Assembly: GCF_016722895.1 (NCBI RefSeq) | Contig: NZ_JAEQNA010000003.1 | Coordinates: 248,001-312,000 of the forward strand | DNA length: 64,000 bases | From: Ramlibacter aurantiacus | GTDB lineage: Bacteria > Pseudomonadota > Gammaproteobacteria > Burkholderiales > Burkholderiaceae_C | Direction of reading: 5' to 3' | Shown: one piece after another, positions 10,099-19,107 of the stretch | Numbering within the stretch: position 1 is the stretch's first letter | Layout of the letters: every line of letters begins with the position of its first letter | Position numbers and translations under genes: made by a program | Notes under the pieces: model-generated | Seen by the model: the letters and a program-made list of their open reading frames with translations, nothing else | Told to the model about the DNA's origin: nothing | Database searches by the model: none

Positions 10099-10896
10099 AT
10101 GGACTACGGAATCAAGGGCCGCTGGGCCCTCGTCTGCGGGGCGAGCAAGGGCCTCGGGTTCGGCTGCGCGAGGGCGCTGGCCCTGGAAGGCGCGCACGTG
10201 GTGCTGGTGGCGCGGGGGGCCGAGGCCCTGGCCCAGGCCGTCGAGCGGCTCAAGGCCGAGCCCGGTCTGCCGGCCGGCACCCAGGTGCTGGGCGTCGCGG
10301 CCGACATCACGCAGCCCGAGGGCCGCGCCGCGGCCCTGGCCGCGCAACCCGCCTACGACATCGTGGTGACGAATGCCGGCGGCCCGCCGCCGGGCGACTT
10401 CCGCGAATGGGACCGCGACGCCTGGATCAAGGCCCTGGAGGCGAACATGCTCACGCCCATCGAGCTGATCAAGGCCACGGTGGACGGCATGGCCGCGCGG
10501 GGCTTCGGCCGCATCGTGAACATCACCTCGTCGGCCGTGAAGGCGCCCATCGATATCCTGGGCCTGTCGAACGGGGCGCGTACCGGCCTGACCGGTTTCG
10601 TGGCCGGGCTTGCGCGCAGCGAGCGCATCGCGTCGGCCAACGTGACCATCAACAACCTGCTGCCTGGGGCGTTCGACACCGATCGGCTGCGGGCCACCAT
10701 GGAAGGCACCGTGAAGAAGACCGGCCAGACCCTGGACGCCGTCGCCGAGGCGCGTCGCAAGACGGTGCCGTCCCGCCGCTTCGGCACCCCGGACGAGTTC
10801 GGTGCGGCTTGCGCTTATCTGTGCAGCGCCCAGGCCGGGTATGTCACCGGCCAGAACTTCCTGATCGACGGCGGCGCGTACCCCGGGACGTTCTAG
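10099..10896 (+). CDS. SDR family oxidoreductase without the canonical Tyr-Lys active site
   Basis: A 265-residue short-chain dehydrogenase/reductase fold protein. The cofactor loop GASKGLGFG (14-22) is intact and a variant NAGGPP replaces the usual NNAG. The Ser of the catalytic tetrad is present (NITSSAVK), but where YxxxK is expected the sequence reads LSNGART, so Tyr and Lys are replaced by Ser and Arg. A subgroup annotated as 3-oxoacyl-ACP reductase-like shares this feature; its reaction is not settled. The ATG at 10099 has AAGGAGCG at 10083-10090. It is monocistronic, lying after the tctBA terminator and convergent with the ABC receptor gene. Confidence 0.82.
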   Translation: MDYGIKGRWALVCGASKGLGFGCARALALEGAHVVLVARGAEALAQAVERLKAEPGLPAGTQVLGVAADITQPEGRAAALAAQPAYDIVVTNAGGPPPGDFREWDRDAWIKALEANMLTPIELIKATVDGMAARGFGRIVNITSSAVKAPIDILGLSNGARTGLTGFVAGLARSERIASANVTINNLLPGAFDTDRLRATMEGTVKKTGQTLDAVAEARRKTVPSRRFGTPDEFGAACAYLCSAQAGYVTGQNFLIDGGAYPGTF

Positions 10897-10918
10897 TCAT
10901 TGGCGCAATGACCCGCCG

Positions 10919-12139
10919 CTACTTCTTGCGCTGGACGAAGAGGTTGCGCCGGGCATCTTCGGGGTAGGCGAAGGTGACGGCGCCTTTGCGCACCTGCCCC
11001 AGCACCATCATCGAGGGCGTGATCGCATCCTTTTCGGAGGGGCTGAAGGGGCGCTCGTAGGTGGCCACCACGCCGTAGTAGGTGCGGGGCAGGTCTTCCA
11101 GGGCCGCCTTGAGGACGGGCCCGGTGACTTCGCCGGTGCGAATGGCAAAGAGCGAATACAGCAGGATGTACACCGCGTCGTAGGCCTGTGCCGCGGCCAT
11201 GGGCACGGGGATGCGGCGGGTGTTGAACTTGCGGGCATAGGCGGCCAGGAAGGACGAGCGCCGCTCGTTGCTTGGTTCGGCGATGAAGGTCTGCGCCATC
11301 AGCGCGCCCTCGGCCGAGGCGCCGGCGCCCTGGATGAAGAACGGGAACGATAGCGGCCAGCCGCCGACCAGGGGCACGTTCCATCGAAGGGTGTCGCGGC
11401 TCAGGGCGATGACGGCGTTCTCCTTGCCGACGGTGTAGCTGAAGATCACCTGGGCACCCGCGGCGCGCGCTGCCTTCAGGGGTGCGGACAGGTCGGTGAC
11501 GCCCAGCGGGAAGCGAGCCACGTAGGCGGGTTCCAGCTTGCGGGCGGAAAGGGCCGCGCGCACATCCGCCAGGCCGGATTCGCCATAAGCCGTGGTGTCG
11601 GCGAACACCGCCACCCGCGTCCATCCCCGCTTGACCAGGTCGTCCACGACGAAGGCCGCCTGAATGCCGTCACGCGCCGCCACGCGGAACACATAGCTCT
11701 CGTCCGGCGGAAACTTGGCGGTGACCGGGCTGCCGGCGGCGCAGGGCACGATGAGCGGGATCTTGTGGCTCTGGAAGACGTCGAGCGAGGCCATGGCCAC
11801 CCCGGTGTTGCAAAAGCCGATGGTGGCCACCACGCCTTCTTTGGCCAGTTCCTGCGAACGGGCGAGACCTACCGGCGGGGTGGCCTCGTCGTCCTTGACC
11901 ACCAGTTCGATGCGCCGCCCCAGGTAGCCGCCGACGGCGTTGATCTCGTCGACCGCGAGGCGCACGCCATTGAGCATCGGAACGCCGAAATCGGCCGACG
12001 GACCGCTGAAGGGACCGATCACCCCGACACGCAGGGCGGCCATCCCGGCCGGTGGAGGCGGGGCGGCTGGCGTTTCCTGGGCGATCGCCGTGCCGGCTGC
12101 CAGCAAGCAGAAAACGGTGAACCAAAGCCTGGCAATCAT
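10919..12139 (-). CDS. ABC transporter periplasmic substrate-binding protein, branched-chain amino acid/amide type
   Basis: A 406-residue type I periplasmic binding protein (LivK/UrtA-like). A cleavable signal peptide ends at AIAQ (about residue 21) and is followed by RVGVIGPFSGPSADFG, the usual first strand. The ligand lobe region contains FCNTGVAMA and the conserved YGESGL. AGAAGGG upstream of the ATG at 12139 acts as ribosome binding site. It follows the aldehyde dehydrogenase gene by 116 bp on the same strand, so its ligand may be the amine or amide processed by that operon (inference). No permease or ATPase gene is adjacent. The livHMGF cassette at 37-40.5 kb lacks a receptor, but a pairing is only a guess. 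Confidence 0.85.
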   Translation of the reverse strand: MIARLWFTVFCLLAAGTAIAQETPAAPPPPAGMAALRVGVIGPFSGPSADFGVPMLNGVRLAVDEINAVGGYLGRRIELVVKDDEATPPVGLARSQELAKEGVVATIGFCNTGVAMASLDVFQSHKIPLIVPCAAGSPVTAKFPPDESYVFRVAARDGIQAAFVVDDLVKRGWTRVAVFADTTAYGESGLADVRAALSARKLEPAYVARFPLGVTDLSAPLKAARAAGAQVIFSYTVGKENAVIALSRDTLRWNVPLVGGWPLSFPFFIQGAGASAEGALMAQTFIAEPSNERRSSFLAAYARKFNTRRIPVPMAAAQAYDAVYILLYSLFAIRTGEVTGPVLKAALEDLPRTYYGVVATYERPFSPSEKDAITPSMMVLGQVRKGAVTFAYPEDARRNLFVQRKK

Positions 12140-12255
12140 GGAGAACCCTTCTGCTGTAAGAACCCAAAAATAGTAGGTTTCATGCAGGGGGTAGGCAATG
12201 GGGCTTGCCTCCGCCGGCGTCGTCGAAACAGCCGCCGGCGTGAAGGAATGCGCGT

Positions 12256-13626
12256 TCAGCCGCGCAGGTGCCAGGCGCGCGGGCGGCTGAAGGCCCGCAG
12301 GCCGTCGAGCGAGAGGGTCAGGCCCAGGCCGGAGTCGCCCATCCCGCTCCAGGGCAGGCGCGGGCTCACGCGGTCGCAGCAGTTCCAGTACACCGTGCCG
12401 ACGGCCATGCGCGACAGCAGGCGCCGTGCCCGCTGGCCATCGGGTGTGTAGACGCTCGCGGTGAGGCCATACCGGGTGTCGTTCATCAGGCGCACGGCTT
12501 CGTCGTCGTCGGCCACGCGCTGGATGCCGATCACCGGACCGAAGCTTTCCTCTCGCATGACCTCCATCTCGTGCGTCACGTCGGTGAGCACCGTGGGCTG
12601 GAACCAGTGGCCAGGCCCCGGGCCCGAGCCGCCGCCCAGCCGCAGGGTGGCGCCGCGCGCCAGGGCATCGGCCACCTGGCCCTGCAGCACCTGCAGTTGT
12701 GCGGCCCGGGCGAGCGGGCCGACCTCGGTGGCTTCATCGAGCGGGTCGCCCACCCGCAGCTTGCGCACCACGTCCACGAAGCGCTCGACGAAGGCATCGT
12801 GCACGCGCTCGTGCACGTAGATGCGCTCGATGGCGCAGCAGGACTGGCCGGCGTTGTACATGGCTCCCTCGGCCAGCGAGGCCGCGGCCAGGTCGATGGG
12901 CGCGTCGTCGCAGACGTAGCCAGGGTCCTTGCCTCCGAGTTCGAGCTGCAGGTGCACCAGGCGGTCGCGCGCGGCGTGGGCCACAGCCAGCCCGGTCGCA
13001 TGCGAGCCGGTGAAGCACACCGCGTCCACCGGCTGCGCCAGCAGGGCACGCCCGGTTTCACCGGCGCCGAGCACGCAGGCCATCACGTCGGGCGGCACGC
13101 CGGCCTCGTGCAGCAAGCGCGTGAGGGCCTGGCCGGTGAGGCTGGCGTGTTCGGAGGGCTTGTACAGCACTGCGTTGCCGGCCAGCAGGGCCGGCAGGAT
13201 GACGTTGCAGCCCACGAACCAGGGGTAGTTCCAGGCCGAGATGTTGGCCACCACGCCCAGCGGCAGGCGCTCGATCTCCTCGCGCATGCCGCCTTCATCG
13301 AACACGATCTCGCTCGCCAGGGCCTGGCCGATGCGCGCCAGGAAGAAGTCGATGCGGGGCTGCAGCCCGCGCAGTTCGTTGCGCGCCTGGGTGATGGGCT
13401 TGCCGACCTCGCGGGTCAGGGTGCGCGCGAGGGAGTTTTCGTCGCGCACGATCGCGGCGCGGAAGCGCTCGATGCAGACGATGCGTTCGGACAGCGGCAG
13501 CGAGGCCCAGGCCGGCTGGGCGGCGCGGGCGGCCGCGGCCTTGCGGGCGACCCGTTCGGCGTCGTCGGTGGGCAGCGAGGCGATGAGGTCGCCGTCGGCG
13601 GGGTTGAGGATGGTGAGCGTGTTCAT
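12256..13626 (-). CDS. NAD-dependent aldehyde dehydrogenase (PuuC-like role)
   Basis: A 456-residue ALDH superfamily enzyme. The catalytic Cys lies in GQSCCAIE, the general-base Glu in LELGGKDPG, and the NAD-binding loop in FTGSHATGL. Slightly shorter than 480-500-residue members but with all key motifs. In the operon it would oxidise a gamma-glutamyl aminoaldehyde to the acid. Its ATG (13626) overlaps the stop of the amidotransferase gene as ATGA, indicating coupled translation. The order ligase, alcohol dehydrogenase, amidotransferase, ALDH parallels the Puu pathway with one enzyme exchanged. Substrate specificity is inferred from context only. Confidence 0.88.
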   Translation of the reverse strand: MNTLTILNPADGDLIASLPTDDAERVARKAAAARAAQPAWASLPLSERIVCIERFRAAIVRDENSLARTLTREVGKPITQARNELRGLQPRIDFFLARIGQALASEIVFDEGGMREEIERLPLGVVANISAWNYPWFVGCNVILPALLAGNAVLYKPSEHASLTGQALTRLLHEAGVPPDVMACVLGAGETGRALLAQPVDAVCFTGSHATGLAVAHAARDRLVHLQLELGGKDPGYVCDDAPIDLAAASLAEGAMYNAGQSCCAIERIYVHERVHDAFVERFVDVVRKLRVGDPLDEATEVGPLARAAQLQVLQGQVADALARGATLRLGGGSGPGPGHWFQPTVLTDVTHEMEVMREESFGPVIGIQRVADDDEAVRLMNDTRYGLTASVYTPDGQRARRLLSRMAVGTVYWNCCDRVSPRLPWSGMGDSGLGLTLSLDGLRAFSRPRAWHLRG

Positions 13627-14405
13627 GGCCGCGCGGCGCGAGCCGCCTCCAGGAAGTCTTGCAGCAGCGGGGTGTCATCCATCACCGGCAGGTCGCGCCG
13701 GTGGAACTCGGGGTGCCATTGCACCGCGCCGAGCCAGGCGGAGCCCGTGTGCCGGATCGCCTCGATCAGGCCGTCTTCCGGCGAGATTGCTTCCGCTTCG
13801 AAGCCTGGCGCGAGCCGGCGGATGCCCTGGTGGTGGATGCTGTTGATGCGGTGCCGACCGGGGCCCAGCAGCCGGGCGAGCCGGGTGCCGGGCAGCACCT
13901 CCACCTCGTGCAGGTGCAGGTCGTAGCTCTGGGCCTCGCGGTGGACGCGCGCGCCTTCGTGCTGGAGCGAGAGGTCCTGGAACAGGCTGCCGCCATAGGA
14001 GACGTTCAGCAGCTGCAGGCCGCGGCAGATGCCGAACACCGGCTTGCCGGCATCGACGAAGGCGCGCAGCAGCGCCATCTCGTACAGGTCGCGCAGGCGG
14101 TCGCCGTTCCACTGCGGTTGCAGCGGCTCCTCGCCATAGTGGCCGGGCCAGACGTCGGCACCGCCGTGCAGCACCAGGCCATCAAGCCAGCTGGCGTAGT
14201 CGTGCGTGCCGACCGGGGTGTCGTCCGCAAGGGGCGTCGCATCGGGTGGCGGCGGAATCATCACCGGCAGCGCGCCACCACGCATGAGCCAGTGGGCCGT
14301 CGACTGTTCGATCCAGTTCAGCGTCTTGGAAGGCGCGGCGGTGCGCTGCGGGTCCGGGTGGAACAGGCAGGCGCTGATCCCGATCTTGAGGCGAGGGGAG
14401 GTCAC
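13623..14405 (-). CDS. Class I glutamine amidotransferase, gamma-glutamyl amide hydrolase (PuuD-like)
   Basis: A 260-residue hydrolase of the peptidase C26/PuuD family, close to the 254 residues of E. coli PuuD. The nucleophile lies in GICRGLQLLNV and the His-Glu pair in VQWHPEF; HGGADVWP upstream forms the oxyanion region. Predicted to cleave a gamma-glutamylated amino acid to glutamate plus the free amino acid. The start is GTG at 14405, which overlaps the stop of the preceding Fe-ADH gene as GTGA; the gene's own stop overlaps the ALDH ATG as ATGA. The frame is open far upstream, but that part is antisense or out-of-frame to the ADH gene. Confidence 0.9.
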   Translation of the reverse strand: MTSPRLKIGISACLFHPDPQRTAAPSKTLNWIEQSTAHWLMRGGALPVMIPPPPDATPLADDTPVGTHDYASWLDGLVLHGGADVWPGHYGEEPLQPQWNGDRLRDLYEMALLRAFVDAGKPVFGICRGLQLLNVSYGGSLFQDLSLQHEGARVHREAQSYDLHLHEVEVLPGTRLARLLGPGRHRINSIHHQGIRRLAPGFEAEAISPEDGLIEAIRHTGSAWLGAVQWHPEFHRRDLPVMDDTPLLQDFLEAARAARP

Positions 14406-15535
14406 AAGGCAGCCCGGAAGAGGTGGTCGAAATCGGCGGCCGAGCAGGGCCGCGGGTTGGTCTGGTGGCAGATGTCTGCCAGCGCCACCTCCACCAGCCT
14501 GGGCACCTGCGCGGCCTGCACGCCGTGCGAGCCCAGTGTGCCGCCCAGCCCGATGCGCTGCTTGAGTTCGCGCAGCCAGGGGACCAGCGCGGCGCCACCG
14601 CCTGGCAGGCCGCAGGCGTGGGCCAGCTCGTCGAACTTCGGCGCGGCGGCTTCGTGGTTCCAGGCCAGCACGGTGTCGATCATCAGCGCGTTGGCCAGTC
14701 CGTGGTGCAGGTCGCACACCGCGCCGAGCGCGTGGGCACAGGCATGGACCGCGCCCAGGTCCTTCTGGAAGGCGATCGCGCCCATCATCGACGCCATCAT
14801 CATGTCGGCCCGGGCCGACAAGTCCCTCGGCTGCAGGACCGCGCGCTCCAGCGCGCGTGCCGCGATGCGGGTGCCCTCCAGGGCGATGCCGTCGCACAGC
14901 GGGTGGTAGGCCGGCGAGAGGTAGCTTTCGATGTTGTGGGTGAGCGCGTCCATGCCGGTCGCGGCCGTAACGGCCGCCGGCAGGCCCAGGGTCAGCTCGG
15001 GGTCGGCGAACACGTGCCGCGCCAGCAGGGCGGGGCTGAAGACGATGCGCTTGAGGCGGCTCTCGTCCTCGCTGACCACCGAGGAGCGGCCGACCTCCGA
15101 GCCGGTGCCGGCGGTGGTGGGCAGGGCCACGAACCAGGGCAGTTCGCCCTCGATGGGGCGGGCGCCCGGATGGTCCCAGGCGTATTCGAGGATGTGGCCG
15201 CCGCGAGTCGCCGGCAGGGCCACCACCTTGGCGACATCGAGCGTGGCGCCGCCGCCGAAGCCGATCACGCAGTCGGCTCCGTGCGCCTGGAAAGCGCGGG
15301 CGCCTTCCATCACCTGCGAGGCCGTGGGGTTGCCGGCGACGCCGGCGAAGAGGGCCACCTCCAGCCCCCGCAGGCGGTCCCTGAACTCGCCGAGCACGGG
15401 CAGCGCCGACAGCGCACGGTCGGTCACCAGCAGCGGACGCCGCAGCCCCCGCTGGCTCAAGTGCGCGGCCACCTCGGCGCGGGCGCCGGGGCCGAAGGTG
15501 ATCGCGGTGGGAAAGGAGAACTGGGCGAGGGCCAT
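14402..15535 (-). CDS. Iron-containing alcohol dehydrogenase
   Basis: A 377-residue group III (Fe-dependent) alcohol dehydrogenase. The NAD-binding region GFGGGATLDVAKVVAL, the TTAGTGSEV signature and the metal-binding His cluster HACAHALGAVCDLHHG are all present. In this operon it occupies the place of PuuB, the amine oxidase of the putrescine pathway, so the gamma-glutamylated substrate probably bears a hydroxyl group rather than a second amine. Its ATG is 13 bp after the ligase stop and its TGA overlaps the amidotransferase GTG. It could be specific for gamma-glutamyl-ethanolamide, -propanolamide or similar; this is inference. Confidence 0.88.
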   Translation of the reverse strand: MALAQFSFPTAITFGPGARAEVAAHLSQRGLRRPLLVTDRALSALPVLGEFRDRLRGLEVALFAGVAGNPTASQVMEGARAFQAHGADCVIGFGGGATLDVAKVVALPATRGGHILEYAWDHPGARPIEGELPWFVALPTTAGTGSEVGRSSVVSEDESRLKRIVFSPALLARHVFADPELTLGLPAAVTAATGMDALTHNIESYLSPAYHPLCDGIALEGTRIAARALERAVLQPRDLSARADMMMASMMGAIAFQKDLGAVHACAHALGAVCDLHHGLANALMIDTVLAWNHEAAAPKFDELAHACGLPGGGAALVPWLRELKQRIGLGGTLGSHGVQAAQVPRLVEVALADICHQTNPRPCSAADFDHLFRAAL

Positions 15536-15548
15536 GTCGCTGCCTGGG

Positions 15549-16907
15549 TCAGATGATCTCGAAATAACGCTGGCGCTCCCAGTCGGTCACCGCGTCCTGC
15601 CACTGGCGCCACTCCCATTCGCGGGTGGCGGCGAAGTGGTCGACGAAGGTGTCGCCCAGGAAGGAGCGGGCGACCTCGCTTTGCCGGAAGACCCGCGTGG
15701 TCTCGATCAACGTACGCGGGGCACGCGGCACGTTCTCGGCGCCCTGGTTGGTGCCGGTGATCGGCGCCGTGGTGAGCTTGAGCCCCTGCTCGACCCCGTG
15801 CAGCCCGGCCGCGACCACGGCGGCCATGGCCAGGTAGGGGTTCACGTCGGAGCCGGGGCAGCGGGTTTCCAGGCGGGTCGACTTGGGCGAGCCGGCCAGC
15901 ACGCGGAAGCTGGCCGTCCGGTTGTCGATCCCCCAGGTCGGCTTGACGGGTGCCCAGAAGCCGTCGACCAGGCGTTTGTAGCTGTTGATGGTGGGCCACA
16001 GCAGGGGACCGAAATCCATCATGCAGGCGACCTGGCCGGCCAGGTAGCTTTCAAAAAGGGGACTCATGCGCCGGGCGCCGCCGGGGTCGTGGAACAGGTT
16101 GCGGTGCCCGTCGGACAGGCTCTGGTGGATGTGGCCGCTGCAGCCGGGATACTGAGCGTTCCACTTGGCCATGAAGCTGGGCATCACGCCGAAGCGCTTG
16201 CCGATCTCGCGCGCGCCGGTCTTGAACAGGATGGCGCGGTCGGCCTGCTCCAGCGCCGCCGAAAACGCGATCGCGACCTCCAGCACGCCCGGCCCGGTTT
16301 CGGTGTGCAGGCCCTCGATGGGGACGCCGAAGCGCGCCATCTCGTCGAACAACGCGTGGAAGAAGCCGGGGTTGTCGGCCATGCGCAGCACCGAGTAGCC
16401 GAACATGCCCGGCGTGATGGGCTCGGGGTCCACGCCCTTCTTGGCGGCCCAGGTGTGCGGCGTCTCGCGGAAGTTGAACCACTCGAACTCGAAGCCGGTC
16501 ATGACCTGGAAGCCCAGCTTCTCGGCTCGCGCGAGCACCCGCTTGAGCACCTGCCGCGGGCACAGCGGCGAAGGGCCGCCGTCGGGCTGCACGAACTCGC
16601 CGAGGAAGAAGGGCACGTCGGCATCCCAGGGCACGCGCCGGGCGGTGGCCGGATCGATGCGGACCAGCGCGTCGGGATAGCCCTGGTGCCAGCCGGTGAC
16701 CTGCGTGTTGTCGTAGCACTGGTCCTGGCTGTCCCAGCCGAACACCACGTCGCAGAAACCGAAGCCGCCGTCCAGGGCGGATTCGAACTTGTCGATATGC
16801 AGGTACTTGCCGCGCAGGATGCCGTCGATGTCGCTGACCGCGACCTTGACCTTGCCGGCGCCGGACTGGCGAAGGTCCGCGAGAGCGGGATGCGGTGTCG
16901 TGTCCAA
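15549..16907 (-). CDS. Glutamine synthetase-like gamma-glutamylamine ligase (PuuA/GlnA4-like)
   Basis: A 452-residue GS-fold ligase. Seen motifs: SDIDGILRGKYL in the N-terminal beta-grasp region, EFEWF (metal ligands), GHIHQSL, and RLETRCPGSDVNPYLA near the C-terminal Arg flap. The first strand resembles PuuA-type ligases rather than assimilatory GlnA, and no adenylylation-site Tyr region is evident. Predicted to join glutamate to an amine with ATP. The start is TTG at 16907: GGGAGGA lies 5 bases upstream and there is no competing ATG. It is the first enzyme gene of the operon. Related members include PuuA (putrescine), IpuC (isopropylamine) and Streptomyces GlnA4 (ethanolamine). Confidence 0.87.
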   Translation of the reverse strand: MDTTPHPALADLRQSGAGKVKVAVSDIDGILRGKYLHIDKFESALDGGFGFCDVVFGWDSQDQCYDNTQVTGWHQGYPDALVRIDPATARRVPWDADVPFFLGEFVQPDGGPSPLCPRQVLKRVLARAEKLGFQVMTGFEFEWFNFRETPHTWAAKKGVDPEPITPGMFGYSVLRMADNPGFFHALFDEMARFGVPIEGLHTETGPGVLEVAIAFSAALEQADRAILFKTGAREIGKRFGVMPSFMAKWNAQYPGCSGHIHQSLSDGHRNLFHDPGGARRMSPLFESYLAGQVACMMDFGPLLWPTINSYKRLVDGFWAPVKPTWGIDNRTASFRVLAGSPKSTRLETRCPGSDVNPYLAMAAVVAAGLHGVEQGLKLTTAPITGTNQGAENVPRAPRTLIETTRVFRQSEVARSFLGDTFVDHFAATREWEWRQWQDAVTDWERQRYFEII

Positions 16908-17045
16908 GAACGTCCTCCCGTGGCTGGTCGACGCATCCTAGCGCGGCATGGCGCCGAGGTGGGGCACTGGTCCGCGAGCTCGACAATCCACCGCCAAGCA
17001 AAGTGTTTCCAAGGCCGTCCGCGCAGCGGCAGGCCGTTCCAGGGC

Positions 17046-17123
17046 CATCGCGGAACCGGCTTGGACGGGCCGCTGATGCCGCCCCCTTCCAGGGGGGAGG
17101 CGCCGCAGGCGCTTCGGGGGGGG
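17046..17123 (+). repeat. GC-rich interspersed repeat, copy 2, intergenic
   Basis: Same core as the copy at 3984-4064: CGGAACCGGCTTGG, CGGGCCGCTGATGC, C-run/G-run hairpin, GGCGCTTCGGGGG. It fills the space between the EamA stop and the ligase gene, and its internal hairpin may act as a transcript end or processing site. Confidence 0.75.
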
Positions 17124-17125
17124 AA

Positions 17126-18028
17126 TCACCGCGACGCGATGAGGATGCCCGAGGCCATCAGCAGGAAGGCCAGCGCGTGGTGCAGGCGGGGCAGTTCGCC
17201 CAGGAAAGCCGCCGACATGAGGGCCGCGAACACGGGCGTGAGGTTGATGAAGAGGCTCGCGATGTTCGGCCCGACCCGCTGCACCCCCAATCCCCACAGC
17301 CGATAAGCCAGCACCGAGGGGCCGAGCACGATGAACACCAGCGCCATGGCGAGGGGCCAGCCCCATTGGATGGGCGCGGGCGAGCCCAGCGTCCATTCAC
17401 CCACCGTCAACAGCAGCGACCACACCGAGCCCGCCATCACCTGCACCAGCAGGAAGGCGGCCCAGTCCTTGCGCAGCGCCGGATCGTCCTGGTCGGTGCG
17501 GGTCAGCATCCAGCTGTAAAGGGCAAAGGCGGCCGTGGCCAGCAACATGTAGAGGTCGCCGGGCACGAAGCGCACCTCGGCCAGGCGGCGCAGGTCACCG
17601 TGGGACAGCACCAGCAGCACACCCAGCGTCGAGAGCGCGGCCCCCACCAGCTGCTTGCGCGTCGGGTGGTGCTTGAAGAACAGCGCGCCGACCGCGACCG
17701 TGAAGATGGGCATGCTCGAGCCGACCAGGGTGACGTTGATTGGCGTCGAGGTGTGCAGGGCCAGGTACTGCATCGAGTTGTAGAGCCCGACACTCAGCAG
17801 TCCCAGCAGCGCATAGCGGCGCCAGCGCGTCCAGATGCTGCTGTCGCGGCGCAGCACCCAGGAGGCCATGGGCAGCAGCACCAGCAGCGACAGCGCCCAG
17901 CGCAGCATGTTCAGGGTGAGCGGTGGCACCAGCGGGGCCACCATGCGGCCCACCACGGCGTTGCCGGCCCACAGCAGCGCAGGCAGGGACATCACGACGA
18001 TGTTGGTGGGGGTCAGGGCGGCATTCAT
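17126..18028 (-). CDS. EamA/DMT superfamily transporter
   Basis: A 300-residue inner-membrane protein with about ten helices in two EamA repeats, as in RhaT/YdcZ-type drug/metabolite exporters. First repeat starts LPALLWAGNAVVGRMV; the second has the conserved ALYSWMLTR and FINLTPVFAALMSA segments. Length is normal. I use the ATG at 18028 because helix 1 follows at once; an in-frame ATG at 18085 would add 19 charged and proline-rich residues. No Shine-Dalgarno is evident. It precedes the gamma-glutamylation operon on the same strand, separated by 218 bp and a repeat element, so it could export or import a metabolite of that route or be unrelated. Confidence 0.85.
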   Translation of the reverse strand: MNAALTPTNIVVMSLPALLWAGNAVVGRMVAPLVPPLTLNMLRWALSLLVLLPMASWVLRRDSSIWTRWRRYALLGLLSVGLYNSMQYLALHTSTPINVTLVGSSMPIFTVAVGALFFKHHPTRKQLVGAALSTLGVLLVLSHGDLRRLAEVRFVPGDLYMLLATAAFALYSWMLTRTDQDDPALRKDWAAFLLVQVMAGSVWSLLLTVGEWTLGSPAPIQWGWPLAMALVFIVLGPSVLAYRLWGLGVQRVGPNIASLFINLTPVFAALMSAAFLGELPRLHHALAFLLMASGILIASR

Positions 18029-18123
18029 GGGAGGCGAACTGTAGCCGAGGGGTCGGAGCGGACCTGGGCGCTTCCGTGGCAACATCCGGCGCCGGCGCGT
18101 GCCGACAACGACCAGGAGAGCAG

Positions 18124-19107
18124 ATGAGCAAGGCGGTTCGCATCCACCAAACCGGCGGGCCCGAGCAGATGGTGATGGACGACGTGCCGGTGGGCGAGCC
18201 TGGGCCGGGCGAGATCCGCATCCGGCACGCGGCCATCGGGCTGAACTACATCGACGTGTACTACCGCACCGGCCTGTACCCGCAGGACCTGCCGGGCGGC
18301 CTGGGCATGGAAGGTGCCGGCGTGGTGGAAGCGGTGGGCGAGGGCGTCACGCACCTGCGGCCCGGAGACCGCGCCGCCTATGCGGGCCAGCCGCCGGGGG
18401 CCTACTGCGAGCAACGGGTGATGCCGGCACGCTGCGTCTGTCGCCTCCCCGACGCCATCGATTTCGAGACCGGGGCGGCCATGATGCTCAAGGGGCTCAC
18501 GGCGCAGTACCTGCTGCGGCGCACGCTGCCCCAGGGGGGGCTGCAGCCGGGGGACTTCGTTTTGTTCCATGCGATCGCCGGCGGGGTCGGCCTGATCGCG
18601 GCGCAGTGGGCCCGGCTGCTGGGGCTTCAGCTGATCGGCACGGCCGGCAGTGACGAGAAGTGCGAGCTGGCCCGCTCCATGGGCGCGGCCCACACCATCA
18701 ACTACAAGCGTGAGGACTTCGCGGCCCGGGTACGCGAGATCACCGGCGGCCAGGGAGTCAAGGTGGTGTACGACTCGGTCGGCAAGGACACCTGGGAGCG
18801 GTCGCTCGAATGCCTGCGGCCGTTCGGACTCATGGCCTGCTTCGGCAATTCGTCCGGGCCGGTCCCGCCCATGGCCCCAGCCCTGCTGGGCGCCAAGGGC
18901 TCGCTCTACCTCACCCGCCAGACCATCTTCACCCACATCGCCACCCGCGAAAGCACGCAGGCGATGGCCGATGAGCTGTTCGAAGTGGTCGGCAGTGGCC
19001 AGGTGAAGATCCGCATCGACCAGCGCTTCGCCCTGGCCGAGGTGCAGCAGGCCCACCGCGAACTGGAAGCGCGCAGGACCACCGGGTCGACCATCCTGCT
19101 GCCCTGA
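18124..19107 (+). CDS. NADPH:quinone oxidoreductase, zinc-independent MDR family
   Basis: A 327-residue medium-chain dehydrogenase/reductase of the quinone reductase (QOR) subfamily. LNYIDVYYRTGLYP and the catalytic-domain GMEGAGVVEAVG are typical, and the nucleotide-binding loop reads AIAGGVGLIAAQWA instead of a GxGxxG zinc-ADH loop. No zinc ligands are present, as expected. The ATG at 18124 has AGGAGAG 4 bases upstream. It is divergent from the EamA gene across a 95-bp gap. Expected to reduce quinones with one electron from NADPH in the cytoplasm. Confidence 0.92.
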   Translation: MSKAVRIHQTGGPEQMVMDDVPVGEPGPGEIRIRHAAIGLNYIDVYYRTGLYPQDLPGGLGMEGAGVVEAVGEGVTHLRPGDRAAYAGQPPGAYCEQRVMPARCVCRLPDAIDFETGAAMMLKGLTAQYLLRRTLPQGGLQPGDFVLFHAIAGGVGLIAAQWARLLGLQLIGTAGSDEKCELARSMGAAHTINYKREDFAARVREITGGQGVKVVYDSVGKDTWERSLECLRPFGLMACFGNSSGPVPPMAPALLGAKGSLYLTRQTIFTHIATRESTQAMADELFEVVGSGQVKIRIDQRFALAEVQQAHRELEARRTTGSTILLP

